Source: Bacillus sp. F19
GTDB taxonomy: Bacteria; Bacillota; Bacilli; Bacillales; Bacillaceae
Direction: 5' to 3'
DNA length: 64,000 nt
Assembly: GCA_023823795.1 (NCBI GenBank)
Contig: CP085710.1
Location: forward strand, 1,886,001-1,950,000
Shown one piece after another: positions 25,895 to 34,699 of this stretch. The notes under the pieces are model-generated. The model was given only the letters and a program-made list of their open reading frames with translations. It made no database searches and was not told the DNA's origin. Each line of letters opens with the position of its first letter. Position 1 is the first letter of the stretch. A program made the translations under genes and the position numbers.

Positions 25895-26304
25895 ATGCAC
25901 GAAGCAAAAATGAGAGTGCGATTTTGTGAGACAGATGCGCAGGGTCATGTGAATAATACAAGCTACTTTATCTATTTAGAGGATACGCGCGTTCAATTTT
26001 TTGAAGCTCTTGGCTATACAATGACTTCTGGAGACTGGCCATTTATATTAGCACGCGCAACATGTGATTTCCGCGGTCAGGCTTATTTTAACAATCATTT
26101 AATTATTAAAACCGCAGTTCAGAAAATCGGCTCAAAAAAAGCTTCACTGTTTCCCATGAAATCACTGAAGAGCAATCGGGACGACTAATTGCAAAAGGAG
26201 AAGCTGTTATTGTAACATTCAATTTTAAGACACAGGAATCGGAATGGATGTCTGAAGAGCTTAAAGATCAATTGAAGAGGTTTGCTGCGGAAGTAAAAAT
26301 CTGA
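25895..26304 (+). pseudogene. 4HBT-type acyl-CoA thioesterase, one frameshift
   Basis: Frame 1 starts MHEAKMRVRFCETDAQGHVN with the hotdog-fold thioesterase motif (catalytic Asp in ETDAQGHVNN) and YLEDTRVQFFEALG. In the run of seven A after KIGS the frame is lost; in the next frame SFTVSHEITEEQSGRLIAKG continues to LKRFAAEVKI and a stop at 26302-26304. One extra A would restore a normal protein of about 136 residues. Homopolymer slippage or sequencing error are both possible. Confidence 0.8.
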
Positions 26305-26328
26305 ATATTTAAATAAAGGGGTGATACG

Positions 26329-27387
26329 ATGTCTCAAATTATACCTGTCCAAACCGGGGAAGAACTCAATGCCCAGATTCTAGAAGAGTGTTTACGAGCA
26401 GAAATCCCTTCACTTCCTGCTGGTACATTACATATTGAACAATTTGGGACCGGCGCTTCAAATTTAACCTATGCCCTGAGAATAGGAGAGTGGGAGGCTG
26501 TTTTAAGACGGCCGCCGCTCGGACCAGTGGCGCCTAAAGCTCATGATATGGAGAGAGAGTATAAAATCCTGAAAGATCTGAATCCTCTCTTTCCACTAGC
26601 TCCAAAGCCATATTTTTTCAGCGGTGATGATTCCGTGACAGGCAGTACGTTCTTTGTAATGGAAAGACGGCACGGTTTTCTCGTCGATACAGAACTGCCT
26701 GAAAATAGTGAATGTACGGTTGAAATAGGCCATTCTCTTTCCGAAGTCATGGTTGATACGCTTGTAAAGCTTCATGATGTTCCTTACAAAGGAACGGCGC
26801 TCGAAACATTAAGCAAGCCTGAGGGATTCATGGAAAGGCAGGTGCACGGATGGATTGGCAGATATCACAAGGCAAAAACAGACAAAATCTTTGAAATTGA
26901 GCTGCTGACAAAGTGGCTGCAGGCGAATTTGCCCGTTTCAGGAGAGCCAGCTGTCATTCATTATGACTTTAAATTCAATAATGCCTTGTTCTCTCAAAAT
27001 CTGAAAGAAATGACGGGATTGTTTGACTGGGAGATGACAACGATCGGAGATCCGCTTGCAGACCTTGGCGCTGCCATGAGCTACTGGATGGAGAAGGATG
27101 ATCCTGAGTCTCTTAAAAAAGGAATGGGCAAACCTTCAATCACAACAAGCGGGAAGTTCTATACAAGAGATCAGTTTATAGAGAGCTATGCGAGGAAAAG
27201 CGGAAGAGATGTTACAAATATTCACTATTACACAACATTCGCAACGTTTAAACTGGCGGTAATTTGTCAGCAAATCTACTATCGCTACAAAAAAGGCCAG
27301 ACTAATGATCAGCGTTTTGCCCGCTTTGGGCCATTTACGCAAATCCTCATTCAGCATGCCCTTCGCATGGCACATAAGGAGTCATGA
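26329..27387 (+). CDS. ACAD10/11-type phosphotransferase (APH-fold kinase)
   Basis: 352 residues of the aminoglycoside-phosphotransferase fold but of the acyl-CoA branch: FGTGASNLTYAL, VLRRPPLGPVAPKAHDMERE, then the catalytic loop HYDFKFNN (Asp and Asn kept, Gly replaced by Tyr) and LFDWEMTTIGDPLADLG with the metal Asp. It matches the N-terminal kinase domain of mammalian ACAD10/11 and resembles LvaA, which phosphorylates 4-hydroxyacyl-CoA. Here kinase and dehydrogenase are separate genes. The stop overlaps the start of the phosphatase gene. Confidence 0.82.
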   Translation: MSQIIPVQTGEELNAQILEECLRAEIPSLPAGTLHIEQFGTGASNLTYALRIGEWEAVLRRPPLGPVAPKAHDMEREYKILKDLNPLFPLAPKPYFFSGDDSVTGSTFFVMERRHGFLVDTELPENSECTVEIGHSLSEVMVDTLVKLHDVPYKGTALETLSKPEGFMERQVHGWIGRYHKAKTDKIFEIELLTKWLQANLPVSGEPAVIHYDFKFNNALFSQNLKEMTGLFDWEMTTIGDPLADLGAAMSYWMEKDDPESLKKGMGKPSITTSGKFYTRDQFIESYARKSGRDVTNIHYYTTFATFKLAVICQQIYYRYKKGQTNDQRFARFGPFTQILIQHALRMAHKES

Positions 27388-28127
27388 TGGGGAAAATTCA
27401 TGTTATTACAAGAAAAGAAGAGATTGATTCTGTAAAAATGGAAAACAAAATTGCTGTTGTCTTCGACGTTCTGCTTGCAACATCAGCTATTACAACTGTT
27501 CTGCATCACGGTGCCCTATCAGTTATTCCTGTACTGGATGGGCAGCAAGCAAATGAACGTGCCAAACGGTTAAACAAGGATGAATACATTCTCGTGGGTG
27601 AGTATGAAGGGAAGACCATCGAAGGGTTTCTTGATCCGAATCCGTCTACACTTAAGGATGCTGCAGCCGGAAAAAAGGTGATTCTATCGACAACAAACGG
27701 CACGGTTGCTGTTCATAAAAGCAGCTCAGGTCTTAGGGTATTTGCATGTTCATTATTAAATGCACGGGCTGTCTCAGAAAAATTGATAGCTGAAAATGCG
27801 AATGAAACGATTGTAATTGTCTGTTCGGGGTCGTCCGGTCATTTTAGTTTAGAAGATTTCTATGGTGCGGGATATTTGATTGAGCTGCTGACCTCTCTGG
27901 CTGACTGGGATTTAAGCGACTCCGCAAGAACAGCCAAATTATTTTACGAAGGCAATCGCGAGGATCCAGTTCAAGTGCTTTCTCAGTCAAGGGTAGGAAA
28001 AATGCTTTTGAGATACGGTTTTGGAGAGGAAATTCAGTTTATCAGCAGGCGCAGCTGTTTTGATGTTGTCCCAATCCTTAAGGGGGATGGGCTTGTGAAC
28101 ATCGGGAAGGCCATAACCAGCATCTGA
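27384..28127 (+). CDS. ComB-family (2-phosphosulfolactate phosphatase-like) protein
   Basis: 247 residues with the ComB signatures AVVFDVLLATSAITTVLHHG, GEYEGKTIEGFLDPNPS and LSTTNGTVAVH. Known members dephosphorylate 2-phosphosulfolactate (coenzyme M pathway; YitC for spore sulfolactate in Bacillus). Its ATG overlaps the kinase stop by 4 nt, which suggests a function tied to a phosphorylated intermediate of this cluster, not necessarily sulfolactate. The substrate is unknown. Confidence 0.75.
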   Translation: MMGKIHVITRKEEIDSVKMENKIAVVFDVLLATSAITTVLHHGALSVIPVLDGQQANERAKRLNKDEYILVGEYEGKTIEGFLDPNPSTLKDAAAGKKVILSTTNGTVAVHKSSSGLRVFACSLLNARAVSEKLIAENANETIVIVCSGSSGHFSLEDFYGAGYLIELLTSLADWDLSDSARTAKLFYEGNREDPVQVLSQSRVGKMLLRYGFGEEIQFISRRSCFDVVPILKGDGLVNIGKAITSI

Positions 28128-28152
28128 ACAATCTGGGAAAGGAAGTGAATAC

Positions 28153-28917
28153 ATGAGATTTCAGCAGCAAATCGCCGTCGTAACAGGTGCCGGAAGCGGC
28201 ATCGGCAAAGAAACGGCAAGAAGACTTACCTTAGAAGGTGCCAAAGTGATTTTGGTTGGCAGAAATGAGAAGAAATTAACATCAGCAGCTGAAGAGCTGA
28301 ACCGGGAAGAAAAAGCGGCATTTCCTTTCACAGCTGATGTGACGAAGGAAGAAGATGCAGCTTCTCTACTTACTTATGTAAAAGAAGAATTCGGGAATTT
28401 GCATGTGCTTGTGAATAATGCAGGAGGGTCTGTTCATTCGAGAATTATGGATACTACTTCTGATCAGTGGGATTTCGTCCAAAATGTGAATTTGAAAAGT
28501 GTCTTTCTTATTTCTAAAGCACTTGGAGGCTATATGGCAGAAAAAAGTGCGGTTCAGTCTGAGTGCAGGGCCATAGTGAATGTAGCTTCTCTCTCTGGCT
28601 ATAAAGCGGGAGCAGAAATTCCGCATTACAGCTCAGCAAAAGCAGCTGTGATCAATTTTACGAGAGCGCTCGCCTATGAGTTTGCCCCTCACGGAATAAG
28701 AGTCAACTCGGTCTCACCAGGATTTATTGAAACACCTCTTACTGAAAAAGGTCTCCAAAATGAGAGATTTACACAAGCCATTAAAAGGAATACAGCGCTA
28801 AAGCGTGTAGGAAGACCCGAGGAAATTGCAAACATTATTGCGTTTGCCGCTTCACACGAGGCGTCTTATATGACTGGCTCCGATTTGCTTGCAGACGGCG
28901 GCTGGCTGATTACATAA
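28153..28917 (+). CDS. SDR family oxidoreductase
   Basis: 254 residues: cofactor motif VTGAGSGIGKETARRL, NNAGGSVHS, active-site Ser in NVASLSGY, Tyr/Lys in YSSAKAAV and VSPGFIETPL. NAD(P)H enzyme of the FabG-like group, probably acting on a hydroxy- or keto-acyl-CoA. Ribosome site AAAGGAAG. Co-directional with the genes before and after, 25 nt from the ComB-like gene. Confidence 0.85.
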   Translation: MRFQQQIAVVTGAGSGIGKETARRLTLEGAKVILVGRNEKKLTSAAEELNREEKAAFPFTADVTKEEDAASLLTYVKEEFGNLHVLVNNAGGSVHSRIMDTTSDQWDFVQNVNLKSVFLISKALGGYMAEKSAVQSECRAIVNVASLSGYKAGAEIPHYSSAKAAVINFTRALAYEFAPHGIRVNSVSPGFIETPLTEKGLQNERFTQAIKRNTALKRVGRPEEIANIIAFAASHEASYMTGSDLLADGGWLIT

Positions 28918-28934
28918 ATTTTTAAGGAGGAATT

Positions 28935-29711
28935 ATGATGAGTGATTTATTGACAGAAAAAAATGGGCATGTCCTGTTTTTAACGTTAAACAGGCCTGAA
29001 AGATTGAATGCATTCAGTGCCGATATGATTCTTGCCCTGACAAATGAATTAAATAATGCTAAACAGGATGACAGCGTGAGGGTTGTTGTATTAAGCGGAT
29101 CCGGAAGGTCATTCAGTGCCGGAGGAGATGTGAAAACAATGGGTGAAGCAGACGGCAAGCAAGTATATGATCATATTGGACGCCTGAACGGATGCATCAA
29201 AGCTTTTAAGGAATTAGACAAACCGATTATCGCAGCTGTGCATGGATTTGCAGCAGGAGCTGCCTTTAATCTGGCCCTCGCATGCGATCAGATCCTGGCT
29301 GCGGAAGACAGCAAATTTGTCATGAGCTTTTCGCAGGTAGGGCTCATTTCAGATGGAGGCGGTTTGTACTTTCTTCCACGCATCATCGGTCCCTATAAAG
29401 CAAAGCAGTTATTTTTCAACGCAGAGCCAATCACTGCAAACCAGGCGCTTGAATACGGCATCGTAAATAAAGTTGTCCCTTTAGAACAGCTGAAAGATGA
29501 AGCTGTATCTTATGCTCATAAGCTATCGCAAGGTCCGGTCAAAGCGTACGGGATGATGAAAAAAATCATTAACTCCTCAGCTGTTTCAACACTTGAAGAG
29601 ATTTTGGAGCAAGAACGGATTGTCCAGACACTGATGATTTCAACGGAGGATCATCAGGAAGGCATCCATGCATTTAAAGAAAAACGCAAGCCAGTCTTTC
29701 AAGGGAAGTGA
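28935..29711 (+). CDS. Crotonase-family protein, probably enoyl-CoA isomerase-like
   Basis: 258 residues with the oxyanion-hole segments SFSAGGDVKTM and HGFAAGAAFNLALACD. The hydratase Glu of the PEIKLG motif is absent: the aligned stretch reads MSFSQVGLISDGGGLYFLPR, with Asp in SDGGG as in PaaG-like and delta3-delta2-enoyl-CoA isomerases. An isomerase role therefore seems more likely than hydration. AAGGAGG precedes the ATG. The stop overlaps the next gene region. Confidence 0.82.
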   Translation: MMSDLLTEKNGHVLFLTLNRPERLNAFSADMILALTNELNNAKQDDSVRVVVLSGSGRSFSAGGDVKTMGEADGKQVYDHIGRLNGCIKAFKELDKPIIAAVHGFAAGAAFNLALACDQILAAEDSKFVMSFSQVGLISDGGGLYFLPRIIGPYKAKQLFFNAEPITANQALEYGIVNKVVPLEQLKDEAVSYAHKLSQGPVKAYGMMKKIINSSAVSTLEEILEQERIVQTLMISTEDHQEGIHAFKEKRKPVFQGK

Positions 29712-29716
29712 TGATG

Positions 29717-30703
29717 ATGATGAGAGCGATCCAATTAGTAGAATACGGCGGTCCAGAGGTTTTAAAAGTGGTGGAAATGGAAGTTCCGGAGCCTGCAGCA
29801 AAGGAAGTTTTAATTAAAATAGAAGCAATCGGCGTTAACTATGCAGATACAGCGAGGAGGGAAGGACAATATGTGATTGATACACCTCTCCCGTTTGTTC
29901 CGGGTGCAGAGGTGGCGGGAACGGTTGAGGAAATCGGCAGTGATGTCACCCGCTTTAAAAAAGGAGATAAAGTCGTCACACTTCTTGGATCCAGCCGAGC
30001 GACAGGCTATGCGGAGTTCACTGTAGCTGAAGAAAAGGGATTAATTCCTGTTCCAGACGGTGTGGATGTTAAACAAGCGGTGTCGCTTCCTCTTCAAGGG
30101 CTCAGTGCTTATCATATTTTAAAAACAATGGGGCGGATTGAACAGGGAGAAATCGTTCTGATTCATGCAGCTGCAGGTGGAGTTGGGACAATTGCCGTAC
30201 AGCTTGCAAAGCTATTTGGAGCATCTAAAGTCATCGCAACGGCGAGCACACCTGAAAAAAGAAGCCTTGCCATTGAAATGGGTGCAGACGAAACGGTTGA
30301 TTATACTCAAGAAGGCTGGGAAAAGGAAGTTCTTCATCTGACTGGAGGAAAAGGTGTAGATGTAGCCCTTGAAATGGCTGGAGGCGATGTTTTCAGAAAA
30401 ACATTATCTTGCATGGCGCCGTTTGGCCGTCTTGTGATCTATGGAGTGGCGAGCGGTGAACAATCACGGCTATACCCTTCTTCACTCATGGCACAAAATC
30501 TGTCAGTCATCGGGTTTTTCCTTCCGCAGATTATGAGAAAGAAAGAGTTATATTTACGAAGTCTGTCAGATCTGCTCGGCTATCTTCAAAATGGAGAGTT
30601 AAAGCTGACAATCGGGGGCGTCTATCCTTTGGAAAGTGCGAAAGAAGTACATGAGATGCTCCAGGGAAGACAAACAAAAGGGAAACTGATTTTAGTTCCC
30701 TAA
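29717..30703 (+). CDS. Quinone oxidoreductase-like NADPH dehydrogenase (zinc-free MDR)
   Basis: About 330 residues of the medium-chain dehydrogenase family: GVNYADTARREG, PFVPGAEVAGTVEEIG, nucleotide motif AAAGGVGTIAVQLAK and a C-terminal EVHEMLQGRQTKGKLIL. No structural zinc cysteines are seen, as in quinone oxidoreductase/crotonyl-CoA reductase-like members; it probably reduces an enone or enoyl thioester. Four ATG codons in a row follow a GTG at 29708, so the exact start is uncertain. A terminator closes this transcript. Confidence 0.78.
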   Translation: MMRAIQLVEYGGPEVLKVVEMEVPEPAAKEVLIKIEAIGVNYADTARREGQYVIDTPLPFVPGAEVAGTVEEIGSDVTRFKKGDKVVTLLGSSRATGYAEFTVAEEKGLIPVPDGVDVKQAVSLPLQGLSAYHILKTMGRIEQGEIVLIHAAAGGVGTIAVQLAKLFGASKVIATASTPEKRSLAIEMGADETVDYTQEGWEKEVLHLTGGKGVDVALEMAGGDVFRKTLSCMAPFGRLVIYGVASGEQSRLYPSSLMAQNLSVIGFFLPQIMRKKELYLRSLSDLLGYLQNGELKLTIGGVYPLESAKEVHEMLQGRQTKGKLILVP

Positions 30704-30798
30704 AATCATTAAAATCTGCAAATCCTTCTACTTAATCCGCCTATGTGCTGAAACCCGTCGAAGATGGAAAGCTTGTCAATATCAAAAAATAACAGCTG

Positions 30799-30831
30799 GA
30801 GTTTCCCGGTTATCTTTAGGGAAACTCTATT
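30799..30831 (+). terminator. Terminator after the oxidoreductase gene
   Basis: GAGTTTCCC and GGGAAACTC pair, followed by TATTTC, a weak T-run. Confidence 0.6.
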
Positions 30832-30907
30832 TCATTGCCTAGATCAGAAATTTTTAAAAATAGTTTAATTAGAAAAAGGTATTTATCAGAAAAGTTAGAA
30901 ATTAAAC

Positions 30908-30921
30908 TGTAAGCGTTACCA
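30908..30921. promoter_or_regulatory. cre site (CcpA) before the acyl-CoA ligase gene
   Basis: TGTAAGCGTTACCA matches the cre consensus TGWAANCGNTNWCA in all but one position. It sits 26 bp before the start codon, so CcpA would block initiation or elongation and place the ligase gene under glucose repression. Confidence 0.6.
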
Positions 30922-30946
30922 ATAAAGGGGAAGAGGTGTGATAACG

Positions 30947-32620
30947 ATGATTCAATCTCATTTTGAACATTGGCCGGTAAGAGTGCCGTATACGTTAACA
31001 GTTCCCGAAACGACGCTTTATGACAATCTGGAAATTTCGGCGAGGAGATACCCTGAAAAAACAGCGGTTTATTATTATGGTGCAGAAATTACATACAGGC
31101 ATTTAATGCGTGAGGTTGATTCGCTTGCAGGGTTTCTGGAAAATAAATTATCCGTTGCCAAGGGAGAAAAAGTCCTGTTATTTGTACAAAATTCCCCTCA
31201 GTTTGTCATCGGTTATTATGCCATTCTGAGAGCGGGCGGGGTTGTTGTTCCGATAAATCCTATGAATACGGCAGAGGAACTCAGGTTTTATATTCATGAC
31301 TGTCAGATGAAGACAGGTATTATTGGACAGGAGCTTTACGAACGAATACAGCCTGTTTTTGATTCGACCACACTGAAAAATGTTATTGTCGCTGCTTACT
31401 CTGATTATCTTTCTCAAGATTCTCTGAATGAGGACATCCCGGAAGAGGTAAAAAAAGGAGCGATAGAGCTTTTAAATCATGATCATATGAACTGGAAAGA
31501 TGCTGTGCAGGGATTATTTGCACCTTCTGAAATGGCTTCTCTTGCAGATGATCTGGCTGTTTTGCCTTACACTTCCGGGACAACCGGACTGCCAAAAGGA
31601 TGCATGCATACGCATCGGACAGTTCAGGCTAATACGTTTGGAGGCTATCATTGGCTGAACGCTGCTTCTGACGCGATCTGCTTAGCAACTTTGCCTCTTT
31701 TTCATGTGACAGGAATGGTTCACAGCATGCATATACCTATTCTATCAGGAGCAACGGTCGTGATGATGACTAGATGGGATAGGGAATATGCAAGAAAAAT
31801 CATTCACGATTTAAGAGTGACACACTGGATTAACATCAGCACGATGCTGATTGACTTTTTGGCAAATCCCGCGCTTGTAAAGGAAGATATGACATCCTTG
31901 ATGAACCTTGCCGGAGGAGGAGCAGCTCTCCCTGCGGCTGTAGGAGAAAAGCTGTATAAAATGACCGGTCTCAAATTTATTGAAGGATATGGGCTGTCAG
32001 AGACAATTGCCCAGACTCACTTCAATCCGCCTGATCGTTCTAAGCTCCAATGTCTTGGTATTCCATCGTTTGATGTGGATGCAAGAGTAATCGATCCAGT
32101 TCATCTAACGGAGCTTGGAACAGGTCAGGAAGGAGAGATAGTTGTTTCCGGCCCGCAGATTTTCCTCGGCTATTATAATCGCGAACTGGAAAATGAAAAG
32201 TCTTTTATTGATATTGAGGGCAAAAAGTTCTTCAGAACAGGTGATATCGGCAAACGTGATGAGGAGGGGTATTACTTCATTGTGGACCGTGTCAAACGGA
32301 TGATCAACGCATCAGGATTCAAAGTGTGGCCGACGGAGATTGAAGGTGTCCTGTATCAGCATCCAGCTGTCCAGCAGGCATGCGTCGTAGGAGTACCTGA
32401 TAAAAGACGGGGTGAAACTGTAAAAGCATTTATCATATTAAATAAAGAGTTTGAAGGTGAAATTGATGCAGAGGAAATCGTGAACTGGGCAAAAGAAAAA
32501 ATGGCGGCTTATAAATATCCAAGACTCATTGAATTCAGAAAAAGCCTGCCAATGACATCAAGCGGAAAACTGCTGTGGAGAAAGCTCCAGGAAGAAGAAA
32601 AACAAAAGGTTTTGGGGTGA
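30947..32620 (+). CDS. AMP-forming acyl-CoA ligase
   Basis: 557 residues of the ANL superfamily that activate a carboxylic acid with ATP and CoA. Visible are the P-loop PYTSGTTGLPKG, the motif GYGLSETIAQTH, the YFRTGD-type region FFRTGDIGKRDEEGYYFIVD and the C-terminal PMTSSGKLLWRKL with the catalytic Lys. ATG 30947 lies 8 nt after GAGGTG; a GTG nine bases earlier overlaps that site. Candidate for loading the opened hydroxy acid onto CoA. Starts a second transcript, 5 nt ahead of the lactonase-like gene. Confidence 0.87.
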   Translation: MIQSHFEHWPVRVPYTLTVPETTLYDNLEISARRYPEKTAVYYYGAEITYRHLMREVDSLAGFLENKLSVAKGEKVLLFVQNSPQFVIGYYAILRAGGVVVPINPMNTAEELRFYIHDCQMKTGIIGQELYERIQPVFDSTTLKNVIVAAYSDYLSQDSLNEDIPEEVKKGAIELLNHDHMNWKDAVQGLFAPSEMASLADDLAVLPYTSGTTGLPKGCMHTHRTVQANTFGGYHWLNAASDAICLATLPLFHVTGMVHSMHIPILSGATVVMMTRWDREYARKIIHDLRVTHWINISTMLIDFLANPALVKEDMTSLMNLAGGGAALPAAVGEKLYKMTGLKFIEGYGLSETIAQTHFNPPDRSKLQCLGIPSFDVDARVIDPVHLTELGTGQEGEIVVSGPQIFLGYYNRELENEKSFIDIEGKKFFRTGDIGKRDEEGYYFIVDRVKRMINASGFKVWPTEIEGVLYQHPAVQQACVVGVPDKRRGETVKAFIILNKEFEGEIDAEEIVNWAKEKMAAYKYPRLIEFRKSLPMTSSGKLLWRKLQEEEKQKVLG

Positions 32621-32624
32621 GAGA

Positions 32625-33626
32625 ATGAAACATATGGTTGAAACAGTTACTGGGCCAATAGCAGCCGATCAGCTTGGCAAAACACTAATTCATGAACATT
32701 TTGTATTTGGCTATCCCGGATTCCACGGTGATGACTCTCTTTTGGGATTTGATGAACAGGATGCTCTTGAGACAGGGATTACCATTGCCCTTCAGCTCTT
32801 GAGCTTCGGGGTTGACACGGTGGTCGATCCAACCCCGAATGAATGCGGCAGAAACCCTGAACTATTAAAGGAAATCTCTGAACGTACAGGACTGCAAATT
32901 GTGTGCGCAACAGGTTTTTATTATGAGGGAGAAGGTGCAGCTCCTTTTTTAAAATTCAGGCAGGGACTCGGTACAGCTGAAGAAGAAATATATGAAATGT
33001 TTAAGAAGGAAATAACAGAAGGAATCAGGAATACCGGAATAAAGCCAGGTATTATTAAGCTTGCTTCAAGAAAAGGTGTCATTACCGAATATGAACGAAT
33101 GTTCTTTAAAGCCGCTGCAAGGGTACACTTGGAGGAAGGCACGGTCATCCTGACGCATACACAAGAAGGAACAATGGGGCCTGATCAAGTGGAATTATTG
33201 ATTGATCTTGGATGTGATCCTAAAAAAATAGTGATTGGCCACATGTGCGGCAATACGGATACAGATTATCATGAGAAGGTTTTGGAAAAAGGAGTATTCA
33301 TCGCATTTGACAGGTTTGGCATACAGGGCATGGGAGGGGCTCCGAACGATAACGAAAGAATAAGAACCCTTATCAAATTAGTATCCCTTGGCTACACAAA
33401 TCAAATCATGCTGTCTCATGACACGGTTAATCATTGGATGGGACGGCCGTTAATTCTGCCTGAGGTGATACAGGGAAAAATGAAAAACTGGCATCCTGTT
33501 CACCTTTTTGAAAATATTATCCCTGAGCTTCGGGAACAGGGGATGCCTGAAGAAAACATCCGAACAATGCTTGAAACCAATCCGTCAAGACTGTTTTTTC
33601 ATCAGGAAGCTAAAATCAATTCTTAA
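32625..33626 (+). CDS. Phosphotriesterase-like lactonase/hydrolase
   Basis: 333 residues of the phosphotriesterase family (binuclear metal amidohydrolase). His23 and His25 lie in LIHEHFVF, the bridging Lys in GIIKLAS, and the other ligands in ILTHTQEG, IVIGHMCGN and the Asp of MLSHDT. Family members with a known reaction in Bacillus relatives hydrolyse lactones (acyl-homoserine lactones, gamma- and delta-lactones). It starts 5 nt after the acyl-CoA ligase stop, so lactone opening and CoA activation appear coupled. A terminator follows. Confidence 0.82.
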   Translation: MKHMVETVTGPIAADQLGKTLIHEHFVFGYPGFHGDDSLLGFDEQDALETGITIALQLLSFGVDTVVDPTPNECGRNPELLKEISERTGLQIVCATGFYYEGEGAAPFLKFRQGLGTAEEEIYEMFKKEITEGIRNTGIKPGIIKLASRKGVITEYERMFFKAAARVHLEEGTVILTHTQEGTMGPDQVELLIDLGCDPKKIVIGHMCGNTDTDYHEKVLEKGVFIAFDRFGIQGMGGAPNDNERIRTLIKLVSLGYTNQIMLSHDTVNHWMGRPLILPEVIQGKMKNWHPVHLFENIIPELREQGMPEENIRTMLETNPSRLFFHQEAKINS

Positions 33627-33633
33627 TTTTTTG

Positions 33634-33657
33634 AGGCAGCCAGAGCTGCCTTTTTTT
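33634..33657 (+). terminator. Terminator after the lactonase-like gene
   Basis: AGGCAGC and GCTGCCT around CAGA, then seven T. Confidence 0.9.
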
Positions 33658-33742
33658 ATTGCCTTTAAAAAAGGAGTTGAAACAGAAAAAGAGAATTTGA
33701 ATAACACAAGGGATTTCTGCATCAAAGAAAGGGGATTTTTAA

Positions 33743-34699
33743 ATGGAATGGAAGACTAGAATTACAGAGCTTTTAAACATTCAATACCCAATTATTCAGG
33801 GAGGACTTGCATACCTTGCATATTCTGATTTGGCAGCTGCTGTATCAAACGCTGGCGGACTGGGCCAAATAACAGCGATGTCTCTTGGGGAACCTGAACT
33901 GCTTCGGGAAGAGATTGCAAAAGTCCGCAAAAAAACAGATAAGCCGTTTGGTTTGAATTTTGCGGTAGGCCAGCACGGAAGACCATTCTCAGATCTGCTG
34001 GATGTGGCAATTGAAGAAAAAGTACCTGTCATTTCTATGACAGGAGGCAATCCTTCCGCTATCTTTCATCAATTAAAAGGGGCAAACGTAAAAAAGCTTG
34101 TTCTGGTGGCTGCCAGAAGGCAAGCTGAAAAAGCAGAAGAACTTGGAGCAGATGCTGTTATGGTTGTAGGACAAGAAGGAGGAGGCCACCTTGGAAGAGA
34201 TGACACCGGAACGTTCGTTTTAATACCTCAAGTGGTTGATTCTGTGTCCATTCCTGTTATTGCATCCGGAGGAATTGGTGACGGCAGAGGATTGATGGCT
34301 GCACTCAGTCTCGGAGCAGAAGGAATTGAAATGGGAACGAGGTTTATTGCTACACAGGAATGTGTACATGCGCATTCAGAATACAAACATGCCCTTGTAA
34401 ACAGTTCAGAACGGGATACTGTTGTCATTAAACGCAGTATTGGAGCGCCGGCTAGAGCACTAGCGGGACCTTGGACAGCTAAAATATTGGAGATGGAGCA
34501 AAAACAAGCTGATTATGAGCAGCTAAAAGATTATATTAGCGGCCATGCTAACAAAAGATACATATATGATGGTATGATAGACAATGGTTTTGCGTGGGCT
34601 GGACAAGTTACAGGCTTAATCCGCGACGTACCGAGCGTTGAACAGCTTCTCTCGAGGATGATAGCTGAGGCCAGCGAGATAAGACAAAGATGGACTTAA
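33743..34699 (+). CDS. FMN-dependent nitronate monooxygenase / FabK-like oxidoreductase
   Basis: 318 residues of the NMO/2-nitropropane dioxygenase TIM-barrel family: IQYPIIQGGLAYLA, VGQEGGGHLGRDD and IASGGIGDGRG bind FMN phosphate. The family includes nitronate monooxygenases and the enoyl-ACP reductase FabK, and the sequence does not decide between them by eye. AAAGGGGA precedes the ATG. It is the last gene of the accessory cluster. No terminator separates it from yktA, so readthrough into yktA is likely. Confidence 0.8.
   Translation: MEWKTRITELLNIQYPIIQGGLAYLAYSDLAAAVSNAGGLGQITAMSLGEPELLREEIAKVRKKTDKPFGLNFAVGQHGRPFSDLLDVAIEEKVPVISMTGGNPSAIFHQLKGANVKKLVLVAARRQAEKAEELGADAVMVVGQEGGGHLGRDDTGTFVLIPQVVDSVSIPVIASGGIGDGRGLMAALSLGAEGIEMGTRFIATQECVHAHSEYKHALVNSSERDTVVIKRSIGAPARALAGPWTAKILEMEQKQADYEQLKDYISGHANKRYIYDGMIDNGFAWAGQVTGLIRDVPSVEQLLSRMIAEASEIRQRWT

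Noticed and set aside
29701-29722. Run of five start codons (GTG and four ATG) as a slippage or regulatory repeat
   Set aside because: A short ATG run near a start codon is easily explained by chance; used only as a note on start uncertainty.
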